Numbered from the stretch's first letter, positions 41,048 through 50,120 are shown. The stretch: DNA of 64,000 nucleotides from Flavobacterium endoglycinae (GCF_017352115.1 NZ_CP071448.1:2999001-3063000); one strand, 5' to 3'. A program made the numbers and translations. Notes: generated by a model not told the origin, from the sequence alone.

Positions 41048-42178
41048 TTACTTAGTCCAGTTAGCCCAAGATGGTAACTCAGCACCAGCACCAGCACCAG
41101 TTGCACCAGAAGTTTTTCCTGATAATTTAGGACCATCAAAAGTAGTTACAGAAGCTCCAAAAGTATAGTCTGTAATAGTGAAGTTACCAGCAGCGATATT
41201 TGCAGTTGCACCAGCATCTGTAGATAATTTAGTTAAAGCAGCAGGCATTCCGTCAGCAACATATAAGTTTGTGTAAGCTTGTTTTCCACCACCTTCTTTG
41301 TAGTTGATTGCTTTTTCGTCAGCTAAGAAAGTAGCACCACCTTTAACAATAGAGATGTTAACGATTTTAGCATTAGTCATTGGAACAGCTCCACTTGGAT
41401 CTTTTGCGTTAGTAGAACCTTCAACACCAGCTTTAGTTACACCTTTAATGTAAACGTTTGTAGCAGTACCTTGCCATCCGTCAGCGAAATCTAATGAATC
41501 GTCATAAGAGTTGATGATTGTTAAGTTAGTAGCGTTTACAGCTCCTCCGAAGAATTCGATTCCGTCATCACCACTTTCGAAAGTATAGATATCAGATACT
41601 ACAGTTCCAGAACCTACTCCGAAGAAAGAAATTCCATTATATTCTTTTTCAGCAGTATATTTAGAACCTGTGTAAGAAATTTTTAAGAAGTTGATGTTTC
41701 CAGAAGAATCTGCATTGTTGTTACCTCCATAGCTTAAACCACCTACTTCAGAAGTACCATTGTCTCCAGTATTTACTTTAGCATTACCAGCGATAATTAA
41801 TCCACCCCAGTCACTTTGAGCTGGATTTGCTTTTCCAGATGTCATAACAACTGGTTTAGCAGCAGTACCATTGATGTTGATTTTTGCATTTCTTTCTACA
41901 GCGATATATAAAGAAGTTGCTTCTGCAGTAGCAGAACTTTTGATTACTGTTCCAGCTGGAATAACTAAAGTTGCTCCACCTTTAACTACTAAACCTCCAG
42001 TTAAAGTGTAAGTTTGAGTTGGGTCTAAAGTAACAACACCATCATTGATGTTACCTTTTAAATCGTCAACTTTTAAAACGAAACTACTTTTGTTTTCGTC
42101 TTTGTTGTTATCGTCAGAACTACAGCTCGTTAAAGCAAGTCCTAATATTGCAGCCATTGCAAAAATACTTTTTTTCAT
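41048..42178 (-). CDS. Parallel-beta-helix-like surface lipoprotein, probable Pho regulon member
   Basis: A 376-residue lipoprotein. The signal MKKSIFAMAAILGLALTS ends at the lipobox Cys and is followed by SSDDNNKDENK, an acidic stretch like the surface-export signal of Bacteroidota. The mature chain is rich in Gly, Asn, Thr and Val with recurrent short strands (VVKGGATLVIPAGTVIKSS, DDGIEFFGGAVNATNLTIIN, DDSLDFADGWQGTATNVYIK), fitting a right-handed beta-helix. Function is unknown. Its own promoter carries four PhoB-box-like repeats (42229-42268). The TonB-dependent receptor gene lies upstream, separated by a terminator, suggesting a receptor/surface-lipoprotein pair. Confidence 0.82.
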   Translation of the reverse strand: MKKSIFAMAAILGLALTSCSSDDNNKDENKSSFVLKVDDLKGNINDGVVTLDPTQTYTLTGGLVVKGGATLVIPAGTVIKSSATAEATSLYIAVERNAKININGTAAKPVVMTSGKANPAQSDWGGLIIAGNAKVNTGDNGTSEVGGLSYGGNNNADSSGNINFLKISYTGSKYTAEKEYNGISFFGVGSGTVVSDIYTFESGDDGIEFFGGAVNATNLTIINSYDDSLDFADGWQGTATNVYIKGVTKAGVEGSTNAKDPSGAVPMTNAKIVNISIVKGGATFLADEKAINYKEGGGKQAYTNLYVADGMPAALTKLSTDAGATANIAAGNFTITDYTFGASVTTFDGPKLSGKTSGATGAGAGAELPSWANWTK

Positions 42179-42212
42179 TTTTGTTGTGTTTTATTGTTTT
42201 ATTTATTCAAGG

Positions 42213-42268
42213 CAAAGTAAACGAACGTATGTTTTTGCTGAGTTAAGTCGAGATTAATAATACATTAA
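42213..42268 (-). promoter_or_regulatory. Lipoprotein promoter with four PhoB-box-like repeats
   Basis: Read on the minus strand, TTAATGT (42262-42268), TTAATCT (42251-42257), TTAACTC (42240-42246) and AAAACAT (42229-42235) are spaced by exactly 4 nt, an 11-bp period. After 8 nt comes the -7 element TTACTTTG (42213-42220). The geometry is the same as at the TonB-receptor and porin promoters. Confidence 0.7.
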
Positions 42269-42332
42269 GTATAAGAAGCAAAATAAAGTTTGACTTAATA
42301 TAAAATTTACATTGGATGATTCTGCATAAAAA

Positions 42333-42360
42333 AAGGTGATTAGTATTAGCTAATCACCTT
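42333..42360 (-). terminator. TonB-dependent receptor gene terminator
   Basis: The perfect 11-bp stem AAGGTGATTAG/CTAATCACCTT has a 6-nt loop and an A-run (U-run on the minus strand) beyond it. It separates the receptor gene from the lipoprotein gene, so the lipoprotein needs its own promoter. Confidence 0.85.
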
Positions 42361-42387
42361 TATTGCATATTGTTAGAAATTTATTTC

Positions 42388-45162
42388 TTAGAATGTATAG
42401 TTCAAAGTAAGTCTAAGATCTGAACCTGCTTTGTATGAAGTAACAGTGATATCACCAATTGCTTCTTTTCCTGGTACTTCTCCTTGCTCTTGAACACGTT
42501 TGAAAGTTGGGTTCAAGATGTTATTGTAAATAAGACCAAGTTTAAGATTTTTAGTCAAACTTGTATTGGCAATAAAATCTAATTTATTTACTGCTTTATC
42601 AACCATATTTCCAACTCGTGAAGTTCCAATTACAGCTAGTTTATCTGAAAAATAAGAATAAGATACTGTTGCACTGAAATCACGTCCTTCTCTAAATTCA
42701 TTTATAAATGATACGTTAGCATTGGCAAGGAAATTAGAAGCTCCTGTTAATTTACTATCTGTAAAAGTAAAGTTAGCTCCAAAATCATTTTCATTGTTTA
42801 CTTTATCATTGCTTAGATCTTGGTTTGTGTATAAATAAGATCCGTTTGCGTCAAAAGAAAGTTTTGTTTTTAGATTGTCATCTTTTTCAATTTCGAAAAT
42901 GTCTTTTCTAAATTCTACTTCAACTCCAGCTACTGTCGCTTTATCTCCTGTGTTTGCGTAAGAGATATCATTTGAAGAAGAGTTTAAGAACATTTCGTTG
43001 ATTGGGTTTTGAATAATTTTTCCAAATGCAGTTACCGAAACTAATTCGCCAGCTTTCGGGAAATATTCCCATCCTAAATCGAAGTTATAATTTGTTGAAG
43101 CGTATAATCTTGGGTTTCCTTCGTATGCTTGTGCAACATCTTCGTAAATAATTGGCACTTTTTCTTTAAACTGAGGAAGTGTATAGGTTTTACTTGCAGA
43201 GAATTTTAAATTCTGTTTGTCAGTCAAAGTATATTTTGAAATTAAACTTGGTAAAATATTAAATTTCGAATCGTTAGAACTATCACCACCAGGAACTGTA
43301 GTTGTGATATAGTCAACATTCTGAGTTAATTGCTCAAGTCTAGCACCTAATATTACACTTAATCTGTCAGTTAAAGAATATTGAACATTTGCAAAAGCAG
43401 CGTTAATATCTAAATTTCCATTATATAATTGGTGGATTCTATTTGAATAAGATGAACCCCAATGTGCAGGATCTAAATAGTTATCTACATGGTGGATATC
43501 TTCTTTAGGGAAAGAAATTGTAGTTCTGTCTGGGAAGAATGAAAACTGCTGCATGTCGTAATTTAGATCTTTGAATTTTCCAGAATAACCAACAGTTACT
43601 TTTCCTTTATAAGTATCATCACTACCTTTTTTGAAGTTATAAGAAAGAGCAACATTTGCTGCTATTTCATTTTCTTTTAAGTCTTGAAAAAATCTGTGAT
43701 TGTTGATGTTTGAGTTGGTAAAGAAAGTATAATCAGTTGCGTTAGGCGCTAATACAAAAGAGTTTTGCATACGATCTGGAACTGCACTGTTAGAAATACT
43801 GTATCCAACTCCCCAGTTTAAATTCCACTGATCGTTGAATTTGTTTTTACCTGTTAATTGGTTTACAATTAATTGGGTTCTTTCAAAAGTACCACGTTTA
43901 ATAAAACCTGTAATTTGTTGAGTAGCATCTCCACCACCATCAAAATTCTGGTTTGTTCCTTCATACTCACTATAATCTTGATCACTAGAATTTAAGAATA
44001 ATGAAGTAAAGAAAATTGAGTTTTTGTTGTTGATTTTATAATCAGCCGTACCCATAACAGTTGTAGTAGTGCTATGTTTGTAAGCTTTCCTAATGAAATC
44101 AGAGAAAATATCTCCATCAGAAGTAATTCCTCCTCTGCTGTAACCTTCAGTATATTTGTTTTTTGCACTAAACGAACCTGTAATAAAAGTCCCAATTGAA
44201 CTCTCGTCGTTTATTTCGAATTTTTTTCCACCAGAAACAGTATAGAAAGCATTTAATACATTCTTGTTTTCTTTTCTGTCCCAGCTTGTTGCATAGCTGT
44301 ATGGCTGCAACGGAGCATCAGGAATTCCAACTTTTTTAAATCCTGTGTAAGTTGGTCCGTCTTGTAGGTAAAAATGATCTTGTCCTAAAACATTTGTGTT
44401 AGCACCAGATCCAACTGAAACACTAACAAATGGTTTTCCACTGAATTTTTTTGCACTAATATCAATATTTGCTCCACCAAAATCGGCATAGTTTTGAGAT
44501 TCAAAAGTTTTACTAATTCCGATATTGTCTACAATATTTGTAGAGAAAATCTCTAAAAGAATGTTTTTGTTAGCAGGATTGTTTGATGGTAATGGAAGTC
44601 CGTTTAAAGTTGTTACATTGTAACGATCTCCCAAACCTCTTACGAAAACATTTCCTGAATCATCTTGTTTAGATACACCGCTCACTTTAGCTACTGCATT
44701 CGCTACGTCGTTAACCCCTTTTCTAGTGATTTCCTCTGCGCCAATAGCCGCTTTAAAAGAAACTGCATTTTTTTGATCTAATAATAAAGCTGATTCTTTT
44801 TGTTTGTTAGCAGTAGTTGATTTAACCACTACATCTTTTAATGTGAAACTTCCAGAAGAAAGTGCTTGATTGATAACTACAGTTTCGTTTGCTTTTACGG
44901 TAACTGGAGCTTCTACAGATTCATATCCTAAAAAACTAAATATAACAGTGTAGTTTCCAGGATTTACGCTTAACGAATATTTTCCGTCAACGTCAGTATT
45001 TACGCTAATGTTTGTACCTTTAATTAAAACATTTGCAAAAGGTAATGGATCGTTGTTCATTTCTTTGTCGGATAGAACTCCAGAAATCGTACCTTTGTTT
45101 TGCGCGATCGAAATCGTACAAATAAATAATGCAATAAATAGAAATCTTAAATTGAATTTCAT
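42388..45162 (-). CDS. TonB-dependent receptor, probable phosphate-starvation induced
   Basis: A 924-residue outer-membrane receptor. A signal peptide (MKFNLRFLFIALFICTISIA) is followed by a carboxypeptidase-like domain at about 25-100 (GTISGVLSDKEMNNDPLPFA, then YSLSVNPGNYTVIFSFLGYE), a plug domain (VANAVAKVSGVSKQDDSGNVFVRGLGDRY) and a long barrel ending with aromatic LRLTLNYTF. It belongs to the TonB receptors that import a bound substrate using proton-motive force. No SusD-like partner is present, but a surface lipoprotein lies downstream. ATG at 45162 is preferred to a start 33 nt upstream. Its promoter carries three PhoB-box-like repeats (45209-45237). The substrate is inferred to be a phosphorus compound. 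Confidence 0.93.
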   Translation of the reverse strand: MKFNLRFLFIALFICTISIAQNKGTISGVLSDKEMNNDPLPFANVLIKGTNISVNTDVDGKYSLSVNPGNYTVIFSFLGYESVEAPVTVKANETVVINQALSSGSFTLKDVVVKSTTANKQKESALLLDQKNAVSFKAAIGAEEITRKGVNDVANAVAKVSGVSKQDDSGNVFVRGLGDRYNVTTLNGLPLPSNNPANKNILLEIFSTNIVDNIGISKTFESQNYADFGGANIDISAKKFSGKPFVSVSVGSGANTNVLGQDHFYLQDGPTYTGFKKVGIPDAPLQPYSYATSWDRKENKNVLNAFYTVSGGKKFEINDESSIGTFITGSFSAKNKYTEGYSRGGITSDGDIFSDFIRKAYKHSTTTTVMGTADYKINNKNSIFFTSLFLNSSDQDYSEYEGTNQNFDGGGDATQQITGFIKRGTFERTQLIVNQLTGKNKFNDQWNLNWGVGYSISNSAVPDRMQNSFVLAPNATDYTFFTNSNINNHRFFQDLKENEIAANVALSYNFKKGSDDTYKGKVTVGYSGKFKDLNYDMQQFSFFPDRTTISFPKEDIHHVDNYLDPAHWGSSYSNRIHQLYNGNLDINAAFANVQYSLTDRLSVILGARLEQLTQNVDYITTTVPGGDSSNDSKFNILPSLISKYTLTDKQNLKFSASKTYTLPQFKEKVPIIYEDVAQAYEGNPRLYASTNYNFDLGWEYFPKAGELVSVTAFGKIIQNPINEMFLNSSSNDISYANTGDKATVAGVEVEFRKDIFEIEKDDNLKTKLSFDANGSYLYTNQDLSNDKVNNENDFGANFTFTDSKLTGASNFLANANVSFINEFREGRDFSATVSYSYFSDKLAVIGTSRVGNMVDKAVNKLDFIANTSLTKNLKLGLIYNNILNPTFKRVQEQGEVPGKEAIGDITVTSYKAGSDLRLTLNYTF

Positions 45163-45192
45163 TGAGTGTGTTGTGTTTAATTTATTTTTGTG

Positions 45193-45237
45193 CAAAGAAA
45201 GAACCGCCCTGTAAAGTCCATGTTATGGACTTGTTAT
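45193..45237 (-). promoter_or_regulatory. TonB-receptor promoter with three PhoB-box-like repeats
   Basis: On the minus strand ATAACAA (45231-45237), ATAACAT (45220-45226) and TTTACAG (45209-45215) are separated by 4 nt each, an 11-bp period. Exactly 8 nt later comes TTTCTTTG (45193-45200), a variant -7 element, and the ATG follows 31 nt after it. Confidence 0.75.
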
Positions 45238-45396
45238 GTTTTTGTGTTGTTAAGATTATCAAATTGTTACCAGATTAAATTACCGTTAACACCAATTTTT
45301 AAAGGTTTATTTGTTAGTATATTTACCCTGTGAAATACAAAACATCGGATAAATAATTACAATATTTGATGTAAAAAATCTCAATTTTTGCTATTT

Positions 45397-46080
45397 ATGA
45401 AAAAAACACAAACTAAGATTTTATTAGTTGACGACGAACCAGATATCTTAGAAATCGTTGGCTATAACCTTGCTCAGGAAGGCTACCAGATTGTTACAGC
45501 TTCTAATGGAAAAGATGCTATAGCAAAAGCTCAGAAAGAATTGCCTGAATTAATTATCATGGACGTAATGATGGCAGAAATGGACGGAATGGAAGCATGC
45601 GAGCATATTAGAAAAATTCCAGAATTAAATAATGTTATCATAACATTCCTAACGGCAAGAAGTGAGGATTATTCGCAAGTAGCTGGTTTTGACGCCGGTG
45701 CCGATGATTATATTACAAAGCCTATAAAACCAAAATTATTAGTGTCTAAAGTAAAGGCTCTGTTAAGAAGGTTAAAAGAACAAGAAATAGTTTCAGATAC
45801 TATAAATGTGGGCGGAATCGAGATTAACCGCGAAGAATATAAGATCATAAAAGGCAACGTAGAAATTGCTTTACCAAGAAAAGAATTCGAACTATTTTAT
45901 TTATTAGCTTCAAAACCAGGTAAAGTTTTTAAAAGAGATGAAATCCTAGACAAAGTCTGGGGGAATGAAGTAGTAGTTGGAGGAAGAACAATCGATGTTC
46001 ACATTAGAAAACTACGTGAGAAAATTGGCGAAGACCTTTTCAAAACCATTAAAGGGGTTGGTTACAAATTTGAAGTTTAG
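45397..46080 (+). CDS. PhoB/OmpR-family response regulator
   Basis: A 227-residue regulator. The receiver domain has VDDEPD at residues 11-16, phosphoacceptor Asp56 in LIIMDVMMAEMDG and Lys in DYITKPIKPKL. The winged-helix DNA-binding domain runs from about residue 132 (EIVSDTINVGGIEINREEYK) to VGGRTIDVHIRKLREKIGED and GVGYKFEV. ATG at 45397 is preferred; an upstream TTG (45388) overlaps the promoter-like AATTTTTGC. It is divergent from the TonB-receptor gene and followed by a terminator hairpin and then a PhoR-like kinase. Given the PHO-box-like arrays nearby, it is the likely PhoB of this organism, though that is inference. Confidence 0.93.
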   Translation: MKKTQTKILLVDDEPDILEIVGYNLAQEGYQIVTASNGKDAIAKAQKELPELIIMDVMMAEMDGMEACEHIRKIPELNNVIITFLTARSEDYSQVAGFDAGADDYITKPIKPKLLVSKVKALLRRLKEQEIVSDTINVGGIEINREEYKIIKGNVEIALPRKEFELFYLLASKPGKVFKRDEILDKVWGNEVVVGGRTIDVHIRKLREKIGEDLFKTIKGVGYKFEV

Positions 46081-46156
46081 TACCCACTATAAATTTGAAC
46101 CATTAAGTGATATAGTTCATTTAATTTATAGTATACATATTTCCTTATCAAAGTTG

Positions 46157-46187
46157 TCTTTGTCAAAGTTTTTAACTTTGACAAAGA
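46157..46187 (+). terminator. Hairpin between regulator and kinase genes
   Basis: The perfect 13-bp stem TCTTTGTCAAAGT/ACTTTGACAAAGA has a 5-nt loop and is followed by TTTGCTTTTTTT. It lies 77 nt past the regulator stop, so kinase expression needs either read-through or its own promoter. Confidence 0.8.
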
Positions 46188-46306
46188 TTTGCTTTTTTTA
46201 GTTCGTATGTGATTTATCCAATTAAAGTTTTACTTTTAAATGAGCTTATATCACTTATATGGTGAAAAATAATCTTTTAATGATTTTTTTCTTTTAAACA
46301 ATTTCA

Positions 46307-47392
46307 ATGAAAATCAATTTTAAAAAAACATACAAATTTGCTATTAAATCAGCACTGTATATAAGTCTGTTCGCCACAGGATTTGTGCTGATATTAATGT
46401 CCCTTTTTTACAAGAATCAATTAAAACATCAAATAGCATTTGGAATAGTTTTCATAATCATCATTTACATATTCTCTTTTCTAGTTTTACAATATCGTGT
46501 AGAACGATTTATTTACCGACGTGTCAAGAAAATTTATGATGAGGTTTCTCTTTTAGAATCAACCACTCTTATTAATCAGCCGATTAATACCGACATGGAA
46601 ACACTTTCAAGAGAAGTGAAAAAATTCGCAACCGATAAAAAACTTGAAATCGAAATGCTCGAAATTCGTGAACAGTACCGAAGAGAGTTTTTAGGCAACG
46701 TTTCGCACGAATTAAAAACACCATTATTTACTGTTCAAGGGTATGTTTCAACATTGCTTGACGGTGCTATGGATGACAAACACATTCGAAAAAAATATTT
46801 AAAACGTGCCGAAAAAGGAGTAGAACGTTTAATTTATATCGTAGAAGATTTGGACATGATTACCAAACTTGAATCTGGTGATTTAGATTTGGTGATGACT
46901 GATTTTGATATCGTGGAATTGATTCAGAATGTTTTTGAATTATTGGAAATGAAAGCCGATAAAAAGAAAATCAAACTCTCGTTTGAAAGCAAAAATGTAC
47001 AATCGGTTATTGTGCGTGGTGATCAGGATAGAATTCAGCAGGTTTTAGAAAATCTAATTGTGAATTCTATTAAATACGGAAAAGAAGGAGGATTGACCGA
47101 AGTTGGTATTGTAAATTTAACCAAGAAAAAAGTCCTAATTCGTGTTAGTGATACAGGAGAAGGGGTTGAAAAACAAAATATCCCAAGACTTTTTGAACGT
47201 TTTTACAGAGTAGATAAAAGCGGAACTCGTTCTGAAGGAGGTTCTGGTTTAGGTCTGGCAATTGTAAAACACATTATTGAAGCACACAAAGAAAAAGTAT
47301 ATGTAGAAAGTGAATTCGGAATTGGTTCTGAATTTTCTTTTACACTTGAAAAAGCATATAAAGCACAAAAACCTGAGGTTAAAAAATCGTAA
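46307..47392 (+). CDS. PhoR-like sensor histidine kinase
   Basis: A 361-residue inner-membrane kinase with two helices (ALYISLFATGFVLILMSLFY and IAFGIVFIIIIYIFSFLVLQ) and almost no periplasmic loop, so the signal is probably sensed in or through the membrane. It has a HAMP-like linker, the HisKA motif FLGNVSHELKTPLFTVQGY with His134, and the ATPase boxes (QQVLENLIVNSIKYG, VSDTGEGVEKQNIPRLFERFYR, GSGLGLAIVKHII). The short-loop plan is that of PhoR. It lies after the PhoB-like regulator and before the porin gene. Confidence 0.92.
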   Translation: MKINFKKTYKFAIKSALYISLFATGFVLILMSLFYKNQLKHQIAFGIVFIIIIYIFSFLVLQYRVERFIYRRVKKIYDEVSLLESTTLINQPINTDMETLSREVKKFATDKKLEIEMLEIREQYRREFLGNVSHELKTPLFTVQGYVSTLLDGAMDDKHIRKKYLKRAEKGVERLIYIVEDLDMITKLESGDLDLVMTDFDIVELIQNVFELLEMKADKKKIKLSFESKNVQSVIVRGDQDRIQQVLENLIVNSIKYGKEGGLTEVGIVNLTKKKVLIRVSDTGEGVEKQNIPRLFERFYRVDKSGTRSEGGSGLGLAIVKHIIEAHKEKVYVESEFGIGSEFSFTLEKAYKAQKPEVKKS

Positions 47393-47479
47393 CCTCGGGT
47401 TTTGTAAAAGCCGTAAAACGAAGGTTTTAACAATAAATCAACATACGGATTTCGGCGATAACATTAAATTTTTATTATA

Positions 47480-47524
47480 ATAACATCTGGTTAATGATTT
47501 CTTAACATAGGTGATACATCTTTG
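47480..47524 (+). promoter_or_regulatory. Porin promoter with three PhoB-box-like repeats
   Basis: ATAACAT (47480-47486), TTAATGA (47491-47497) and TTAACAT (47502-47508) are separated by 4 nt each, an 11-bp period. Eight nt later comes CATCTTTG (47517-47524), the -7 element. The porin ATG is 31 nt further. The box-to--7 distance equals that at the other two promoters. Confidence 0.75.
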
Positions 47525-47554
47525 CATCCTGAAATTAAGGGATTTAAAGAAATA

Positions 47555-48850
47555 ATGATAAAAAGAAAAATATTAGCAGTTCTATTACTGTTTACTTGGG
47601 TTTCGAATGCTCAGGAATTAAACAAACAGGATGTAAAAAACGAAGTAATGCGTATTTTAGATTCTATAAACAAAGCAAAACTGCCAGAAACAAAATCTGG
47701 AGGAGGAGTTGAAGAACATTGGTATGACAGAATCTCTCTTAGAGGTTATGCTCAAATTCGATACAATGGTTTGCTTTCTACAAATGATAAAGTTTCCTGC
47801 GAACAATGTGATAGATCTTGGGGAACAACTTCTACAGCTCCAGATGCAAAATCCAACAACGGACTTTTTATTCGTCGTGCCCGTTTAGTATTTTCTGGAC
47901 AAGTACACCCAAATGTACTTTTCTATTTTCAGCCGGATTTTGCGAGTTCGCCAAGTGCAGGAGTTCAAAACTTTGTACAGATTCGTGACTTGTATTTTGA
48001 TCTTTCTTTTGATAAGAAAAAAGAATACCGAGTTCGTATCGGGCAAAGTAAAATCCCGTACGGATTCGAAAACATGCAGTCAAGTTCACAACGTTTAACA
48101 TTAGACCGTTCTGATGCGATCAATAGTTCAATTTTAAACGAGCGTGATTTAGGAGTTTTCTTTTACTGGGCTCCAGCCGAAATCAGAGAACGTTTCGCCA
48201 TGTTGGTAAAAGACGGATACAAAGGTTCTGGCGATTTTGGAGTTTTCGCTTTTGGAGTTTACAACGGGCAAATTGCGAATAAACTTGACGGAAACCGTGA
48301 TCTAAATGTAGTGACCCGAGTAACCTATCCTTTTGTAATCGGCAGTCAGATTATCGAACCGGGAATTCAGGCATATACCGGAAAATGGGCGTTTACCGGA
48401 GAAGTTTCTTCAGGAGTTACCGTTAACGATCCGCAATATGTAAAAGATCAGCGAGTAGGAGCAACATTTGTTTTGTATCCAAGACCTTTCGGAATCCAGA
48501 CTGAATACAACATAGGAAAAGGGCCTCGTTACAATACTTTAACCAAAACAATTGATGAAACCGACTTAAACGGTGGTTATGTTTTGCTGAATTATAAATG
48601 GAATATTAAAAAACAAGTTATCTATCCTTTTGCCAAATTTCAATATTATGACGGAGGAAAGAAATATGAAAAAGACGCCAGAAGTTACGTAGTAAGAGAT
48701 TACGAATTTGGTATAGAATGGCAGCCACTTAAAGCCTTTGAACTTACCGCAGAATATGTGGTAGCCGACAGAACTTTTGTAGACAGTGCGCTTCCAGTCA
48801 ACAGGCAACAAGGAAATGTGTTAAGATTGCAAGCGCAGTTTAATTTCTAG
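47555..48850 (+). CDS. Phosphate-selective porin O/P-like outer-membrane protein
   Basis: A 431-residue outer-membrane protein with a signal peptide (MIKRKILAVLLLFTWVSNAQ) and a coiled N-terminal stretch. A barrel typical of the OprO/OprP family follows: ISLRGYAQIRYNGLL, FIRRARLVFSGQVHPNVLFYFQPDFA, YRVRIGQSKIPYGFENMQSS, and a C-terminal VLRLQAQFNF ending in Phe. It should form an anion channel, classically for phosphate or polyphosphate. ATG at 47555 is chosen over an in-frame codon at 47522, which lies inside the -7 element. The gene overlaps the convergent glycosyltransferase gene by 4 nt. Confidence 0.92.
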   Translation: MIKRKILAVLLLFTWVSNAQELNKQDVKNEVMRILDSINKAKLPETKSGGGVEEHWYDRISLRGYAQIRYNGLLSTNDKVSCEQCDRSWGTTSTAPDAKSNNGLFIRRARLVFSGQVHPNVLFYFQPDFASSPSAGVQNFVQIRDLYFDLSFDKKKEYRVRIGQSKIPYGFENMQSSSQRLTLDRSDAINSSILNERDLGVFFYWAPAEIRERFAMLVKDGYKGSGDFGVFAFGVYNGQIANKLDGNRDLNVVTRVTYPFVIGSQIIEPGIQAYTGKWAFTGEVSSGVTVNDPQYVKDQRVGATFVLYPRPFGIQTEYNIGKGPRYNTLTKTIDETDLNGGYVLLNYKWNIKKQVIYPFAKFQYYDGGKKYEKDARSYVVRDYEFGIEWQPLKAFELTAEYVVADRTFVDSALPVNRQQGNVLRLQAQFNF

Positions 48851-49923
48851 ACTTTATCTTCAAAAACAGAAAATAACGATTCCCAATCAATATTATTTTC
48901 AAATTGGGACAATCCTTTAAACGACTTTACCTTTGATAAATCATCAATCGTAAAGTCGTCTTGCATTGTATAAGGTACAAGATTTTCTTCTTGAAGTTTT
49001 ACCGCCAGATATTCCTGTTCGTATTGTCCTGGAGTTGGAATAAAAAAGGCTTTTTTACCCAATTTAGCTAAATCCATAACAGTTGTATAACCCGAACGGC
49101 AAAGAACAAATTCACTTTCGTTAAAAGTCTGCTCCAGCTGTTTAGAATTCATGAAATTGTAATATGTAACATTTCCTGCCTGCCATTTCTCCTGCGTTTT
49201 TTCTACAATTCCTTGTACAAAAACGACTTTTCCATCAAACTTAGCGGCTTCTTTCTGCAGTTTTTCATCTAGAAAAGTACGCTGTGGTTCTGGGCCAGAA
49301 AGTATAATCATCAAATCGTATACAATTGGTGTTTCCTTTTTCTTCATTCTGCTCAAAGGACCAATATATTTTAGATTCAGTTCTTTGGTTTCAAGATGTC
49401 CTAAATTACCCGTAAGATTTACTTCTCCATCTGTATCGGGAACCCAGCACTCTGTATATTTTTTGATAACCTGTTGGTGACATTTACTGGTAAACCAAGT
49501 AGTATTTCCAGTCATCACATTCAATTGATGCGTCATAAATACAGAAGGAACTCTTTTACTGAAAACCCCAAGCCGATTGTCAGAAATTATTCCGTCAATA
49601 CCATGTTTTCTAATCCATGAATTCACCATTTTTTTCTCGTCTAAAATGGCAGTAATCATTTTCGGAAGATTTTTAATAAGCTTCCATTTAAAGTTTTTAC
49701 CATTCTTGGCATATTCAATATGATAAGAAGGCAGTTCTAAAGTCTGAATATAAGGGAATTCCTTTCGTAATAAAGCTAGCGCCACACCATCAGAAGCAAT
49801 AATAGGAATAAAATTGTTTTCTTGAAGCGCCTTGATTATAGGAATACATCTCGTGGCATGCCCTAGTCCCCAATTTAAGGGAGCAACTAAAATAGTTTTA
49901 TTAGCAGAATAGTCAATGCTCAT
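48847..49923 (-). CDS. MurG-like UDP-sugar glycosyltransferase family protein
   Basis: A 358-residue GT-B fold protein. The N-terminal half has ILVAPLNWGLGHATRCIPII (acceptor side, with the GxGH motif). The C-terminal half has the donor-binding pattern EFVLCRSGYTTVMDLAKLGKKAFFIPTPGQYEQEYLAVKL, as in GT28/MurG enzymes. The acceptor is unknown. No membrane segments are seen. It is convergent with the porin gene (4-nt overlap at stop codons) and has no close same-strand partner. Confidence 0.88.
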   Translation of the reverse strand: MSIDYSANKTILVAPLNWGLGHATRCIPIIKALQENNFIPIIASDGVALALLRKEFPYIQTLELPSYHIEYAKNGKNFKWKLIKNLPKMITAILDEKKMVNSWIRKHGIDGIISDNRLGVFSKRVPSVFMTHQLNVMTGNTTWFTSKCHQQVIKKYTECWVPDTDGEVNLTGNLGHLETKELNLKYIGPLSRMKKKETPIVYDLMIILSGPEPQRTFLDEKLQKEAAKFDGKVVFVQGIVEKTQEKWQAGNVTYYNFMNSKQLEQTFNESEFVLCRSGYTTVMDLAKLGKKAFFIPTPGQYEQEYLAVKLQEENLVPYTMQDDFTIDDLSKVKSFKGLSQFENNIDWESLFSVFEDKV

Positions 49924-50120
49924 AATTTTTAACGCTTTTTAAAAAACGAAGATAAAAAAATAAGCTTCTGATGCTATTTCGTAGATATTACTAAATTATT
50001 AACTCTACAGACGCGCTGAGACGTGATTTTTCGTTAAAAAGATGGCAAAAAAACTCTTAACTAGACAATAAAGTTACTTATATGTTAAGTAGATTTTGAC
50101 CTTAAAACTCCTCCAAACAA

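Noticed and set aside
45388..45396. TTG start for the PhoB-like regulator
   Set aside because: The ATG three codons later gives the usual MKKTQTKILLVDDE start, and the TTG falls in promoter-like sequence.
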